Part shown: positions 25,536 to 34,342 of the stretch, one piece after another
How the letters are laid out: every line of letters starts with the position of its first letter
Numbering within the stretch: position 1 is the first letter of the stretch
IMG/VR virus record: IMGVR_UViG_3300023184_000081
Span: 16,242-80,241 of that record
Length of the DNA stretch: 64,000 bases
Strand: one strand, 5' to 3'
Source: a virus
The notes under the pieces: generated by a model
Database searches by the model: none
Seen by the model: the letters and a program-made list of their open reading frames with translations, nothing else
What the model was told of the DNA's origin: nothing
Translations under genes and position numbers: made by a program

Positions 25536-27320
25536 ATGTCGGAGATTAAGATAGACTATTCGCGTGACAATTTATTCGATGAGCTAGGTATCAAGAGATT
25601 AAAAGAATCATACATGAAGAAGGGTGAGGAATCTCCTCAAGAAAGGTTTGCATATGTATCCAAAATTTTCGGAAGCAATCCGGATCATGCTCAACGTCTT
25701 TATGATTATTCTAGTAAGCATTGGTTATCTTATTCTACTCCCGTTCTTTCTTACGATCATACTGGTCGTGGGCTTCCTGTTTCATGCTATCTTAATTATA
25801 TTGAAGATACTGCGGAAGGTTTAGTAGAGAATCTATCAGAAACAAATTGGCTTTCTATGATGGGGGGTGGTGTTGGAATCGGTTTTGGTATTCGCAGTGC
25901 TGGCGATAAGTCTACTGGTGTTATGGCTCATCTTAAAATTTACGACGCTAGTTCTTTGGCATATCGCCAAGGTCGCACTCGCCGTGGGTCTTATGCTGCT
26001 TATCTTAATATTAATCATCCCGATATTATTTCTTTTCTTGATATGCGCAAGCCTACTGGCGATCTGAACATTCGTTGTCAGAACATGCATCATGGAATTA
26101 ATATCACAGACGACTTTATGCAGATCATTGAGAACTGTATGATTAATCCGGAGTTCGATGATAAGTGGGATTTAGTCGATCCTCACTCAAAAGAAATTCG
26201 TGATACAGTATCAGCGAAAGCTCTTTGGCAAAGCATATTGGAAATGAGAATGCTAACTGGAGAGCCATACATTCATTTCATTGATGAGTCTAATCGTAAA
26301 CTTCCGAAGTGGCTTAGTGACAGAGGACTTCGTGTTCATCAATCGAATCTATGCTCAGAAATCATTCTTCCGACGAATGAAAAGAGAACTGCGATTTGTT
26401 GTCTTTCATCATTGAATCTAGAATATTTTGACGAATGGAAAAGTAATAAACAATTTCTGAGAGATGTTGCTGAGATGTTGGATAATGTTCTTCAGTGCTT
26501 CATTGATAATGCGCCTAAAGAAATTAAACGCGCAAAGTATTCAGCGCAGCGAGAACGTTCAATAGGAATTGGTGCTCTTGGATTCCATGCGTATCTTCAG
26601 AAAAACAATGTTCCATTTGAGAGCGCATCAGCAAAGAGTAGTAATTTGAAAATGTTCAAACACATTCGAAAAGGATTAGATATAGCTAACTTAGAATTAG
26701 GAACAGAGAGAGGATCTGCTCCAGACGCAGAAGGAACAGGTCTTAGACTATCTCATCTAATGTCAATTGCACCAAATGCATCAAGTTCAATTATTATGGG
26801 AAATACATCTCCATCAATTGAGCCATTCAGAGCCAATGCGTATCGTCAGGATACGATGTCTGGCGCTTCTCTGAATAAAAACAAATATCTAGATAAAATT
26901 ATAAAGGATAAATGTGATGCCGATAAAAAGATGGACTACAACGAAATCTGGTCATCCATCATCGCAAATGACGGTTCGGTCCAACACCTTGACATTCTCG
27001 ACGACTGGCAGAGGGATGTTTTCAAAACAAGTATGGAGATCGACCAAAGATGGATTGTGGAACATGCAGCTGACAGACAGAGTTACATTGATCAGTCGCA
27101 ATCCCTTAACCTATTTTTTCGGCCAAACTCCAACATAAAGTATATTCATGCAGTTCATTTTCAAGCATGGAAGCAAAAATTAAAGACGCTGTATTATTGC
27201 CGTTCTGAGAAAATTGGTAAGGCTGATAAAGTTGCTAAGAAAATTGAACGACAAGTGATCGATGAGATTGATCTGAAACAACTTGTCGAAGGTGATTCCT
27301 GTTTGGCTTGCGAAGGATAA
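25536..27320 (+). CDS. nrdA: ribonucleotide reductase large subunit NrdA
   Basis: 594 aa, class I. First active-site Cys in PVSCYLNYI; NLCSEI carries the central Asn-Cys-Glu triad; NTSPSIEPFRANAY is the phosphate-binding region; the tail DSCLACEG holds the CxxC that re-reduces the site. It is about 150 residues shorter than T4 NrdA and begins directly in the helical domain, so the N-terminal ATP-cone (dATP off-switch) is absent. Good TTGGAG ribosome site. nrdB follows after two other genes. Confidence 0.95.
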   Translation: MSEIKIDYSRDNLFDELGIKRLKESYMKKGEESPQERFAYVSKIFGSNPDHAQRLYDYSSKHWLSYSTPVLSYDHTGRGLPVSCYLNYIEDTAEGLVENLSETNWLSMMGGGVGIGFGIRSAGDKSTGVMAHLKIYDASSLAYRQGRTRRGSYAAYLNINHPDIISFLDMRKPTGDLNIRCQNMHHGINITDDFMQIIENCMINPEFDDKWDLVDPHSKEIRDTVSAKALWQSILEMRMLTGEPYIHFIDESNRKLPKWLSDRGLRVHQSNLCSEIILPTNEKRTAICCLSSLNLEYFDEWKSNKQFLRDVAEMLDNVLQCFIDNAPKEIKRAKYSAQRERSIGIGALGFHAYLQKNNVPFESASAKSSNLKMFKHIRKGLDIANLELGTERGSAPDAEGTGLRLSHLMSIAPNASSSIIMGNTSPSIEPFRANAYRQDTMSGASLNKNKYLDKIIKDKCDADKKMDYNEIWSSIIANDGSVQHLDILDDWQRDVFKTSMEIDQRWIVEHAADRQSYIDQSQSLNLFFRPNSNIKYIHAVHFQAWKQKLKTLYYCRSEKIGKADKVAKKIERQVIDEIDLKQLVEGDSCLACEG

Positions 27321-27321
27321 T

Positions 27322-28656
27322 ATGGCATTTAATACAGAAAGTTTTTGTCCGGAACTATATAATGCGATCGAAATCGACGAGCAAGGTGATTTCAAAATAT
27401 GTTGTCTAGCTAACTCTGATGAAAATTTTGGCGTGGCGATGACTCAAGATGGCGTTAAGATGAATATCATGACACATTCTATTTACGAAGCGATCAATAG
27501 TCCCACACACAATGCTCACAGACTTCTATTGAAGGATAATATAAAACCTGAAAGATGTAAGACCTGTTATCAGGAAGAAGCTGCGCATAGAATTGCTGGC
27601 GGTACGCACGATTCGACAAAGCGTCTTGTGAATCTATCAAGAGATTATTATGTAAAAGCTGATCAAGCACACGATTATACAAATCAAGATGGATCGTTGA
27701 CATATCTCTCAAAAATTAAAATGTTAAGTCTTCGTTTTGGAAATTTTTGCAACTTTAAGTGTATTATGTGTAGTCCAAAACACAGTCATTTGTGGGCAGA
27801 TGATCATGTTAAACTATATGGAACTAGAGAATTCGATAAAGGAAATAGTATTTATGAAATACCATTAAATGAGAGAGGAAAGCTAGACGCAAAATCATTT
27901 CCATGGTGGGAAACGGATCAGTGGTGGAAGAAGTTCGATTCAGTGATTCCGACTTTGAGTTCTATGTATTTCACTGGCGGAGAACCATTTTTGATTCCGG
28001 CAATGGGTAAATGTTTGGATCGACTTATAGAAGCAGGAGTTTCAAAAGATATAACTCTACAATATGACAGCAATATGTCGGTTATTAACGATAATATCAT
28101 ACAGAAATTTGAAAAGTTTAAAGGTATTTCTATTGCAGCCAGCGTCGATGATATAGAAGAACGATTCGAGTTAATTAGAGATCCTGGAAAATATGATGTT
28201 GTATTAGATAATATCAAAAACATTTTATCTATGAAAGAGAAAAAACATAACATCAATATCAATATGACAATTACAAGTTGCATTGGAATAGCATCACCTT
28301 ATGTAACTTCTAGAATAATTCCTCTAGCAGAAGAACTAAACTGTGATACTTTTTTTAGATATCTAGAAGGGCCGAAATGGCTGAGTTTGAAATATATGTC
28401 ACCTGGTTCCAAACTTCAAATGATTCGCGAACTAACTTCTATGAAAAATTCAGCATCTAAAGATCTAACAAAACATATTTATCAAACTCAAATTAATTTC
28501 TTGCATAAGTTTATGGATCTGCATGATCCGATATTAATTCAAACCTTTGTCATTAATATGGACAAATTAGATAAACTACGAAATCATGACTGGAAGAAAA
28601 CATTACCAGACGTCTACGAACTACTTTATAAATATTCACCAGAAGCATTTGAATGA
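27322..28656 (+). CDS. radical SAM protein with twitch-type domain
   Basis: 444 aa from ATG 27322, 1 bp after nrdA with AAGGATAAT as ribosome site. The cluster motif is FCNFKCIMC (Cx3Cx2C, about residues 144-151), followed by YFTGGEPFL as the SAM-binding GGE. An N-terminal Cys-rich part (KICCLAN, RCKTCYQEE) could bind an auxiliary Fe-S cluster, as in SPASM/twitch proteins. Found in other T4-like marine phages next to nrd genes; substrate unknown. A role in nucleotide or peptide modification is inference. Confidence 0.85.
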   Translation: MAFNTESFCPELYNAIEIDEQGDFKICCLANSDENFGVAMTQDGVKMNIMTHSIYEAINSPTHNAHRLLLKDNIKPERCKTCYQEEAAHRIAGGTHDSTKRLVNLSRDYYVKADQAHDYTNQDGSLTYLSKIKMLSLRFGNFCNFKCIMCSPKHSHLWADDHVKLYGTREFDKGNSIYEIPLNERGKLDAKSFPWWETDQWWKKFDSVIPTLSSMYFTGGEPFLIPAMGKCLDRLIEAGVSKDITLQYDSNMSVINDNIIQKFEKFKGISIAASVDDIEERFELIRDPGKYDVVLDNIKNILSMKEKKHNININMTITSCIGIASPYVTSRIIPLAEELNCDTFFRYLEGPKWLSLKYMSPGSKLQMIRELTSMKNSASKDLTKHIYQTQINFLHKFMDLHDPILIQTFVINMDKLDKLRNHDWKKTLPDVYELLYKYSPEAFE

Positions 28657-28907
28657 AAACATATATTCATGTGAATCAAAATGTTATACGATCAAATAAG
28701 AAATACGATGCTAATGATCCGATAATAACAGTCAAGCAAGGATCAAAAAATACTTATGGTCATGAAGTAATCATCAACGGTCCGTCGAGAGTTGTATATA
28801 GCAAAGACAATCCTCTCTCTTGTGGTGCAAGAGTTTGGATTGAAACGGAAAACGATGTAACAATATTGGGAGCAGCAAAGTATGAGCGCAGGAAAAGTAA
28901 AAACTAA
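28653..28907 (+). CDS. small conserved protein between radical SAM and nrdB
   Basis: 84 aa. Starts MKTYIHVNQNVIRSNKK with ITVKQGSKNTYGHEVII and GPSRVVYSKDNPLSCGARVWIET, a pattern I recall as conserved next to nrdB in T4-like marine phages. ATGA overlap upstream, 26-bp overlap with nrdB downstream. Mostly beta; function unknown. Confidence 0.75.
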   Translation: MKTYIHVNQNVIRSNKKYDANDPIITVKQGSKNTYGHEVIINGPSRVVYSKDNPLSCGARVWIETENDVTILGAAKYERRKSKN

Positions 28908-29877
28908 ATTAACGGATTCGCGGGATCACTTCAAACCTTTCTCATACAGCTGGGCGTATGATGTATGGCTTAAACATGAGCAATCTCATTGGCTACATTC
29001 AGAAGTTCCGATGGGAGAGGATGTTAAGGACTGGAAGAAAAATCTCACTAAAGAAGAAAAACAATTCTTAACTCAGATCTTTAGATTTTTCACGCAAGGG
29101 GATCTAGATGTCGCTGGTGGATATGTTGAGAATTATTTGCCGTATTTTAAGCAGCCAGAAATCCGTATGATGCTACTTGGATTTGCAGCAAGAGAAGCAT
29201 TGCATGTAGCTGCATATTCTCATCTAATCGAAACATTAGGAATGCCAGATTCTACATATGCTGACTTTCTTGAATACAAAGAAATGCGAGAAAAGCATGA
29301 ATATTTCCTCGAACTCTCAGGAAAGAATGGAACTCTTGAGTCAGTCGCTACTAACATTGCTGCGTTCTCGGCGTTCACGGAAGGTATGCAACTCTTTAGC
29401 TCTTTTATTATGCTTCTTAATTTTACTCGTCATGGTAAAATGAAAGGCATGGGTCAAATAATTACTTGGTCTATCGTCGATGAAACCATGCATGCAGAGT
29501 CTATGATTAAATTGTTTCGGACGTATATTGAAGAAAATAAAGAAATCTGGAATGATGATCTGAAGTCTAAGATTTATGCGATCGCTGAAAAGATGGTAGA
29601 ACTAGAAAATAAATTTATCGATCTTTCATTCTCGACAGGTGGTATCATTGGTCTTACTGCAGATGAAGTGAAAGAATACATTAAATATATCGCAGATCGT
29701 AGATTAATTTCTATGGGTATGCGAGGAATATTTAAGGTAAAGAAGAATCCATTGCCATGGGTAGAAGAAATGATCAATGCTCCGACGCATACTAATTTCT
29801 TCGAAAATCGTGCTACGGACTACGCCAAGGGAGCTCTTACAGGAGAATGGTCTGATGTGTGGGCGCGACCCAGTTAG
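28882..29877 (+). CDS. nrdB: ribonucleotide reductase small subunit NrdB
   Basis: 331 aa, class I. Metal ligands fit GDLDVAGGY (Asp), AAREALHVAAYSHL (Glu, His and the likely radical Tyr), a Glu in FTEGMQLF and DETMHAESM (Glu, His). It generates the tyrosyl radical used by NrdA. The gene is uninterrupted; a GIY-YIG endonuclease gene on the other strand overlaps its last 41 bp, the arrangement often seen when a homing endonuclease sits beside its target. Confidence 0.95.
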   Translation: MSAGKVKTKLTDSRDHFKPFSYSWAYDVWLKHEQSHWLHSEVPMGEDVKDWKKNLTKEEKQFLTQIFRFFTQGDLDVAGGYVENYLPYFKQPEIRMMLLGFAAREALHVAAYSHLIETLGMPDSTYADFLEYKEMREKHEYFLELSGKNGTLESVATNIAAFSAFTEGMQLFSSFIMLLNFTRHGKMKGMGQIITWSIVDETMHAESMIKLFRTYIEENKEIWNDDLKSKIYAIAEKMVELENKFIDLSFSTGGIIGLTADEVKEYIKYIADRRLISMGMRGIFKVKKNPLPWVEEMINAPTHTNFFENRATDYAKGALTGEWSDVWARPS

Positions 29878-30199
29878 GAATAGAAAGATCTCTCAAATAG
29901 CTAAGACGCAATCGAACATTCCACATATCATTTTTCATCAGTGGATTAAGTCTGTTATTCCATTGAAGTATATGTTCAGTTGCTCTAGCGTGAGATCTCT
30001 TTTCGAATTCAGCGATTGTTTCTTTTCTGAAGCCGTGTGATTTAGGATTTGTTTTTATTTCGTCTAAGATGAGCTTTGATGATCCAAAATACTTCTCATA
30101 CTGGGTTCCACTCTTCGAAGAGAATCCGATATAGAATTTTCCATCTGGCCAGTGCGTCACATAGACCTTAAAGATTTTCTTTTCTTTCTTTTTTCTCAT
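29837..30199 (-). CDS. GIY-YIG homing endonuclease-like protein
   Basis: 120 aa on the reverse strand, overlapping the 3' end of nrdB. The N-terminus FKVYVTHWPDGKFYIGFSS is a GIY-YIG variant (VYV...YIG), followed by GTQYEKYFGSS and an Arg-rich helix with Glu (RKETIAEFEKRSHARATEHIL). Size suits a Seg-type freestanding endonuclease reduced to the catalytic domain plus a short tail. A late-promoter octamer lies 27 bp upstream on the same strand, matching late expression of T4 homing enzymes. Confidence 0.8.
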   Translation of the reverse strand: MRKKKEKKIFKVYVTHWPDGKFYIGFSSKSGTQYEKYFGSSKLILDEIKTNPKSHGFRKETIAEFEKRSHARATEHILQWNNRLNPLMKNDMWNVRLRLSYLRDLSIPNWVAPTHQTILL

Positions 30200-30225
30200 A
30201 TATATAATAATGTATAATAATTTGA

Positions 30226-30233
30226 TATTTATA
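30226..30233 (-). promoter_or_regulatory. late promoter TATAAATA (reverse strand)
   Basis: Exact octamer read on the minus strand, 27 bp before the GIY-YIG start codon. Confidence 0.65.
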
Positions 30234-30244
30234 ATGGAGTTACA

Positions 30245-30841
30245 ATGAAAATTAATATAATTGATTCTGCATCATCAGATGACGAACTTCCAGAACATCT
30301 TGGAGGTCATCTAAATAAAACCCATGTAGACGAAGGCGCTCTAGATTTTCTAATTGAAAATTTTGATATCGCAACAATGCTAGATATTGGATGCGGTCCT
30401 GGCGGAATGCTAGATCTAGCTCACAATCGAGGAATTCATTCTGTTGGTCTAGATGGAGACTATACTCTCCCTCGGAGACGGAATGTTCATATTCACGACT
30501 TCACGACTGGACCGTTTTTAAATTGGGAAAATAACGATATTGAATTTGATCTCGGCTGGTCTGTAGAATTTCTAGAACATGTAGAATCTAAATATGTTCC
30601 AGTGATCATGCACGCATTTCAACGATGCAAACTTTTGATGGTTACTGCTGCACCTCCTGGTTATACTGGACATCATCACGTGAACTGCAGAAATCTAGAT
30701 TATTGGGAAGGTGCATTTAATGCTAGTGGATTCTATTATGATGCAGAAATGACAACAAAAATCATTGAGGCATCCTCTATGAAAAAACCATTCTTGCAAA
30801 TGCATGGAATGTTCTATCGGAGATTTCATTATGACAATTAG
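30245..30841 (+). CDS. SAM-dependent methyltransferase
   Basis: 198 aa. Motif I is TMLDIGCGPGGMLDLA (about residues 43-58), then SVGLDGDY and FDLGWSVEFLEHV as motif IV region, typical of class I small-molecule or sugar methyltransferases. GGAGTTACAATG is a good start. It opens a run of glycosyltransferase-like genes and overlaps the next by 11 bp, so the substrate may be a glycan; DNA or tRNA cannot be excluded. Confidence 0.85.
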   Translation: MKINIIDSASSDDELPEHLGGHLNKTHVDEGALDFLIENFDIATMLDIGCGPGGMLDLAHNRGIHSVGLDGDYTLPRRRNVHIHDFTTGPFLNWENNDIEFDLGWSVEFLEHVESKYVPVIMHAFQRCKLLMVTAAPPGYTGHHHVNCRNLDYWEGAFNASGFYYDAEMTTKIIEASSMKKPFLQMHGMFYRRFHYDN

Positions 30842-31550
30842 ACTGTTCATCGGAACATCTGCTAATGGTGAGGATACAGATGCAGAAATGGTATATGAAC
30901 ATTCACTAAGAAAGAACAGTTCTGTTCCCATAGATATCACATGGATGCGTCAAACAAATGATAAGTCTAGTGTGTGGGGTGGTTGGGATACTTCTCTATG
31001 GCCAACACCATTCAGTGGCTATCGTTGGGCGATACCTGAAGTTTGTAATTTTGAGGGTCGTGCAATTTACACAGACGTAGACATGATTAATTTCAGAGAT
31101 CTGAATGAGCTATGGAATATTGATCTTGGAGATAACTGGGTTGGTGCTCGTCTTGGTCCAAGATTTGGTGGACACGAATTCTGTGTTATGGTTATCGACT
31201 GTGCTTCGATGAAAGGAGAGATTGCGTCGATAGAAAGAATGAAAGTTATTCCAGAATCACATTCCAGATATATTCGTGCATTCAGCGGAAGTGAAGTTAT
31301 AAAGAGTATTGATCCAAGATGGAATTGTCTAGACGGAGACGATCTAAAAATAGAAGATATGTGGCAACTTCATTATTCTAGAATGAGCACTCAGCCATGG
31401 CGTCCCACTTGGTATACTGGAGAAAGTGCTGATCATCCTCGTCCAGAGTTAGTTAAACTTTGGTTTGATTATCGTGATAAGCTCTTAGAAGAAGGACACA
31501 AACCTAATGTAGTCAACAATAGTGTAACATATGATTTTATAGGCAAATGA
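30831..31550 (+). CDS. glycosyltransferase-like protein (DxD)
   Basis: 239 aa from ATG 30831 (CGGAGATTTC before it); an upstream in-frame ATG lies deep in the previous gene. IRLFIGTSANGED at the start and AIYTDVDMINF with a DVD metal site resemble GT8-type nucleotide-sugar transferases; FGGHEFCVMVIDC and WRPTWYTGE follow. It likely transfers a sugar to a surface or DNA acceptor. ATGA-type coupling to the next gene. Confidence 0.75.
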   Translation: MTIRLFIGTSANGEDTDAEMVYEHSLRKNSSVPIDITWMRQTNDKSSVWGGWDTSLWPTPFSGYRWAIPEVCNFEGRAIYTDVDMINFRDLNELWNIDLGDNWVGARLGPRFGGHEFCVMVIDCASMKGEIASIERMKVIPESHSRYIRAFSGSEVIKSIDPRWNCLDGDDLKIEDMWQLHYSRMSTQPWRPTWYTGESADHPRPELVKLWFDYRDKLLEEGHKPNVVNNSVTYDFIGK

Positions 31551-32311
31551 TGATAAACTGGAATGTAATTGGCGAGCGTCCTAGAAAATTTTGTCTATTC
31601 ACTTCGTGTGATCCTAAGTATCTAGATGCACATGCTCAAGCATATATTTCTTCTTGTGCTAAAGCTGAAAATAACGTTCATCTTCATGTAATCAATGCAA
31701 GTGTGAATGACTGGACATATATGCAAACTCTTAAGATGGGATATAAACTTATGTTCCCGTCTGGTGAAATGACTATATCTTCAGAGGATACAGATCTACC
31801 AACGATCTCTGATGAACAGAAACGAACATATTATGCGTGTAATAGATTCATTTTTGCTTCTTCAATAATCACTCAGCCAATGTTGATTACAGATATTGAC
31901 TGTTTGATAATGAAACATATAAATCCTCTGGAAACAGATCTTGGAATATTTCTTCGAGAGCCACTTCCAGGCGTTAATGACTGGGAGAAAGAAGGATCTA
32001 GAGTAGCTGCAGGCGCAGTCTTTGTTAAAGAAACTGCAAAAGAATTTTTAGAAGGCGCTGCTCAGATTATTCTAGATAACGAATGGAGATGGTTTTTAGA
32101 TCAGAACGCATTGAATGTTTCGTATCAACATTTCAAAACTAAATACACATGCACTGCGTTCGGAACAGATTTTATGGATTGGGAATTTATTGACGGAACT
32201 ACGATCTGGACTGGAAAGGGAGATAGAAAATACAGCAATCCGAAGTATCTTGGTATGAAGAAACACTATTATGATGCATTTCCTAAACTCTCTGAGGAAT
32301 ATTGGTTATGA
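31547..32311 (+). CDS. glycosyltransferase-like protein (DxD)
   Basis: 254 aa. FCLFTSCDPKYLDAHAQAY resembles the N-terminal Rossmann strand of GT-A transferases, and MLITDIDCLIM supplies a DxD-like metal site. A conserved WFLDQNALN with GTDFMDWEF follows, as in glycosyltransferase family members that copy donor recognition. ATGA overlap on both sides. Acceptor unknown. Confidence 0.7.
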   Translation: MMINWNVIGERPRKFCLFTSCDPKYLDAHAQAYISSCAKAENNVHLHVINASVNDWTYMQTLKMGYKLMFPSGEMTISSEDTDLPTISDEQKRTYYACNRFIFASSIITQPMLITDIDCLIMKHINPLETDLGIFLREPLPGVNDWEKEGSRVAAGAVFVKETAKEFLEGAAQIILDNEWRWFLDQNALNVSYQHFKTKYTCTAFGTDFMDWEFIDGTTIWTGKGDRKYSNPKYLGMKKHYYDAFPKLSEEYWL

Positions 32312-33306
32312 AAAAAGTTTTACTGCTATCGCCCAGATTAGATTGCATGTTTAAGAAGGGTCCGGTTCCTTCTGAAATCGGCTCAATCGCACCAATCAGA
32401 AAGCACTGGAGGAATTTTATAGAACGAGTCATATCTGAATATTCCAACAGAACTGATGTTTCATTTAAAGTTCTAGAACTGCCGCTCTGGCAGTTCACTC
32501 CAGAACTTGTTAATGAACTCAAGCCTGATATTGTATTCGTTCCGCATAAAGAAGCGCACAGCTTTCCTGTAGAAAACTGCGAAGTGTATTACTATATGCA
32601 AACTGCATTTCCGTGGATGTTTTCAGTAGATCGAAAAGGATGGGGTGCTGGATCATCTAAATATCCGTTCGACCGCAGATATATCGGCACTGCTCAAGAC
32701 GCATATAACGGAGCCGACATATTTAACATGCTTCAAAGTCGCATGAACGACAATCAGAGTAAATTTGAACAGCCAATTTATCAGAGCAGAGAAAAGATAA
32801 ATCTACCTGATTACTACGCATTTTTCCCCTGTCAGATTCCACACGACGAAACAATTAAGTTTCATTCCGACGTCACTGTGGAAGAAGCATTAGAAAGAAC
32901 TTGTATAGCGACTCAAGAAATAGGAATGAATTTAGTTGTAAAAGGTCATCCTGTCAATCCTGGTAGTATGCAATCATTAAAAGAAATCGCCAAAAAATAT
33001 CTGCATGTTACTTGGTATGATGATGTATCCATCCATCAATTGATTCAGACTGCTCGCTGCACAGTGACAGTAAACTCTGGCGTCGGATTCGAATCTCTTT
33101 TGCATAAAGTTCCAGTTGTAACATTCGGAAGATCAGAATATGACTGCGTTACATATAAAGTGAATAGCAATACAGATCTCGCAAAAACTATAAAATTAGC
33201 AAGCCATAGCGTTTTCAACTATGAAGAAGTATGTGATTTCTACAATAACTGGTGGAAATATTGTTACGACTCAAAGAACGGAGATGATTTCACGAAACTG
33301 CCATAA
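32308..33306 (+). CDS. capsule-polysaccharide-synthesis-like glycosyltransferase
   Basis: 332 aa from ATG 32308 (ATGA overlap). The C-terminal half has VVKGHPVNPGSM and TVTVNSGVGFESLLHKVPVV, the signature of KpsC/KpsS-type capsule glycosyltransferases (beta-Kdo transferase-like). Together with its two neighbours it forms a small glycan module of the phage. Whether it alters host surface sugars (superinfection exclusion) or phage DNA is open. Confidence 0.75.
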   Translation: MKKVLLLSPRLDCMFKKGPVPSEIGSIAPIRKHWRNFIERVISEYSNRTDVSFKVLELPLWQFTPELVNELKPDIVFVPHKEAHSFPVENCEVYYYMQTAFPWMFSVDRKGWGAGSSKYPFDRRYIGTAQDAYNGADIFNMLQSRMNDNQSKFEQPIYQSREKINLPDYYAFFPCQIPHDETIKFHSDVTVEEALERTCIATQEIGMNLVVKGHPVNPGSMQSLKEIAKKYLHVTWYDDVSIHQLIQTARCTVTVNSGVGFESLLHKVPVVTFGRSEYDCVTYKVNSNTDLAKTIKLASHSVFNYEEVCDFYNNWWKYCYDSKNGDDFTKLP

Positions 33307-33312
33307 TAAATC

Positions 33313-33341
33313 TTGACAATTCATTATAAATAGGGTATAAT
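33313..33341 (+). promoter_or_regulatory. strong early promoter of the porin gene
   Basis: TTGACA (33313-33318), 17-bp spacer, TATAAT (33336-33341). The spacer itself contains a late octamer, so the gene may be read early and late. Confidence 0.85.
33325..33332 (+). promoter_or_regulatory. late promoter TATAAATA nested in the early promoter
   Basis: Exact octamer placed inside the 17-bp spacer of the early promoter; 57 bp before ATG 33390. Confidence 0.6.
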
Positions 33342-33389
33342 ACGTGTTCGAATGAAGTTCCTTTTTAAATTAAAAGTATTGGAGAAAAT

Positions 33390-34097
33390 ATGAAGAAAAT
33401 TATTTTTGCACTATTGTTTGTAAGCGGTATTGCACAAGCGCAAGTAACTGGTAATGTTGGAGTGACTTCCGACTATCGTTTCCGTGGCATCAGTCAAACA
33501 CAAAATTCACAAGCTCTACAAGGCGGAATTGATTATTCTCATAAGAGTGGATTCTATGTTGGCAACTGGAATAGCAGCGTCAGTAGTCTTGTTTATACCG
33601 ACAGCATCGGTCTAGAAAATGACGTTTATGGTGGCTTTAAGAAAGAACTTTTTAAGGGCGTAACCGTCGACGTAGGATCGTATAATTATTACTTTTCGCG
33701 TTCTGGCAATGCTTTCAACAGCAATAGCAATACACATGAAGTCTATGCTGGAGTTTCGACAGGTCCGGTAAGTTTCAAGTATAGTCAGTCTCTTGGTGAT
33801 TACTTCGCCGTTGCTAATAGCAAAGGAACGAAATATGTTCAAGCTGATCTGAATATGCCTATCATAGAAAAACTAACGGGTAATGTTCATTTTGGTCACG
33901 CTTTTATTGCAAATCATAAAGATAGCAATTTTACTGATATCAAACTTGGCGCAACTTACAATATTGTTGGTGTAGATGTAGGCGCGCACTATTACACAAA
34001 TCGTGGAATGACAGCTGCCACAAAATTAGCTGATACAGTTTCTGGAGAAAAACTCTACAAAAACGCATTTGTCTTTTCTGTAGCGAAATCATTCTAA
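33390..34097 (+). CDS. TorF-type outer-membrane porin
   Basis: 235 aa. Signal peptide MKKIIFALLFVSGIAQAQ, then VTGNVGVTSDYRFRGISQT, the hallmark start of the TorF (Gcw_chp) putative porin family of proteobacteria, followed by alternating beta strands with aromatic girdles and a C-terminal Phe (VFSVAKSF), the usual BAM recognition end. It should insert in the outer membrane as a small beta-barrel. Leader with TTGGAG. A Rho-independent terminator follows, so it forms its own transcription unit with a double early/late promoter. Likely host-derived. Confidence 0.9.
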   Translation: MKKIIFALLFVSGIAQAQVTGNVGVTSDYRFRGISQTQNSQALQGGIDYSHKSGFYVGNWNSSVSSLVYTDSIGLENDVYGGFKKELFKGVTVDVGSYNYYFSRSGNAFNSNSNTHEVYAGVSTGPVSFKYSQSLGDYFAVANSKGTKYVQADLNMPIIEKLTGNVHFGHAFIANHKDSNFTDIKLGATYNIVGVDVGAHYYTNRGMTAATKLADTVSGEKLYKNAFVFSVAKSF

Positions 34098-34114
34098 TTT
34101 ATAATGACTTATTT

Positions 34115-34149
34115 GAAAACAAGGGATCTGTTGCTAACCCCTTGTTTTC
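34115..34149 (+). terminator. terminator after the porin gene
   Basis: Perfect 11-bp stem GAAAACAAGGG / CCCTTGTTTTC with a 13-nt loop; the T-rich 3' arm and the following ATTGATGATTTT support termination. Confidence 0.75.
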
Positions 34150-34179
34150 ATTGATGATTTTAAATGACCAAAATACGCC

Positions 34180-34208
34180 TTGACATTTAATCTGATATGA
34201 CTTATAAT
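34180..34208 (+). promoter_or_regulatory. early promoter of the tRNA array
   Basis: TTGACA (34180-34185), 17-bp spacer, TATAAT (34203-34208); 60 bp before the first tRNA. No other strong promoter is visible within the array. Confidence 0.85.
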
Positions 34209-34267
34209 AGTTGTATATTAAATGGTAGCACAAGCAGTAACTGCTCTTTAAAAATTTGGAAAATAGT

Positions 34268-34342
34268 GTCCTGTTTGACTTCTGGTGAGGTCACCACCCT
34301 TTCACGGTGGCAAGAGGGGTTCGAATCCCCTACAGGACGCCA
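34268..34342 (+). tRNA. tRNA-Glu (TTC)
   Basis: Acceptor GTCCTGT/ACAGGAC, anticodon stem CCACC/GGTGG with loop CTTTCAC, T-loop TTCGAAT, encoded CCA. First gene of the array. Confidence 0.93.

Noticed and set aside
28882-29877. Group I intron or intein in nrdB or nrdA
   Set aside because: Both genes read through all active-site motifs without interruption.
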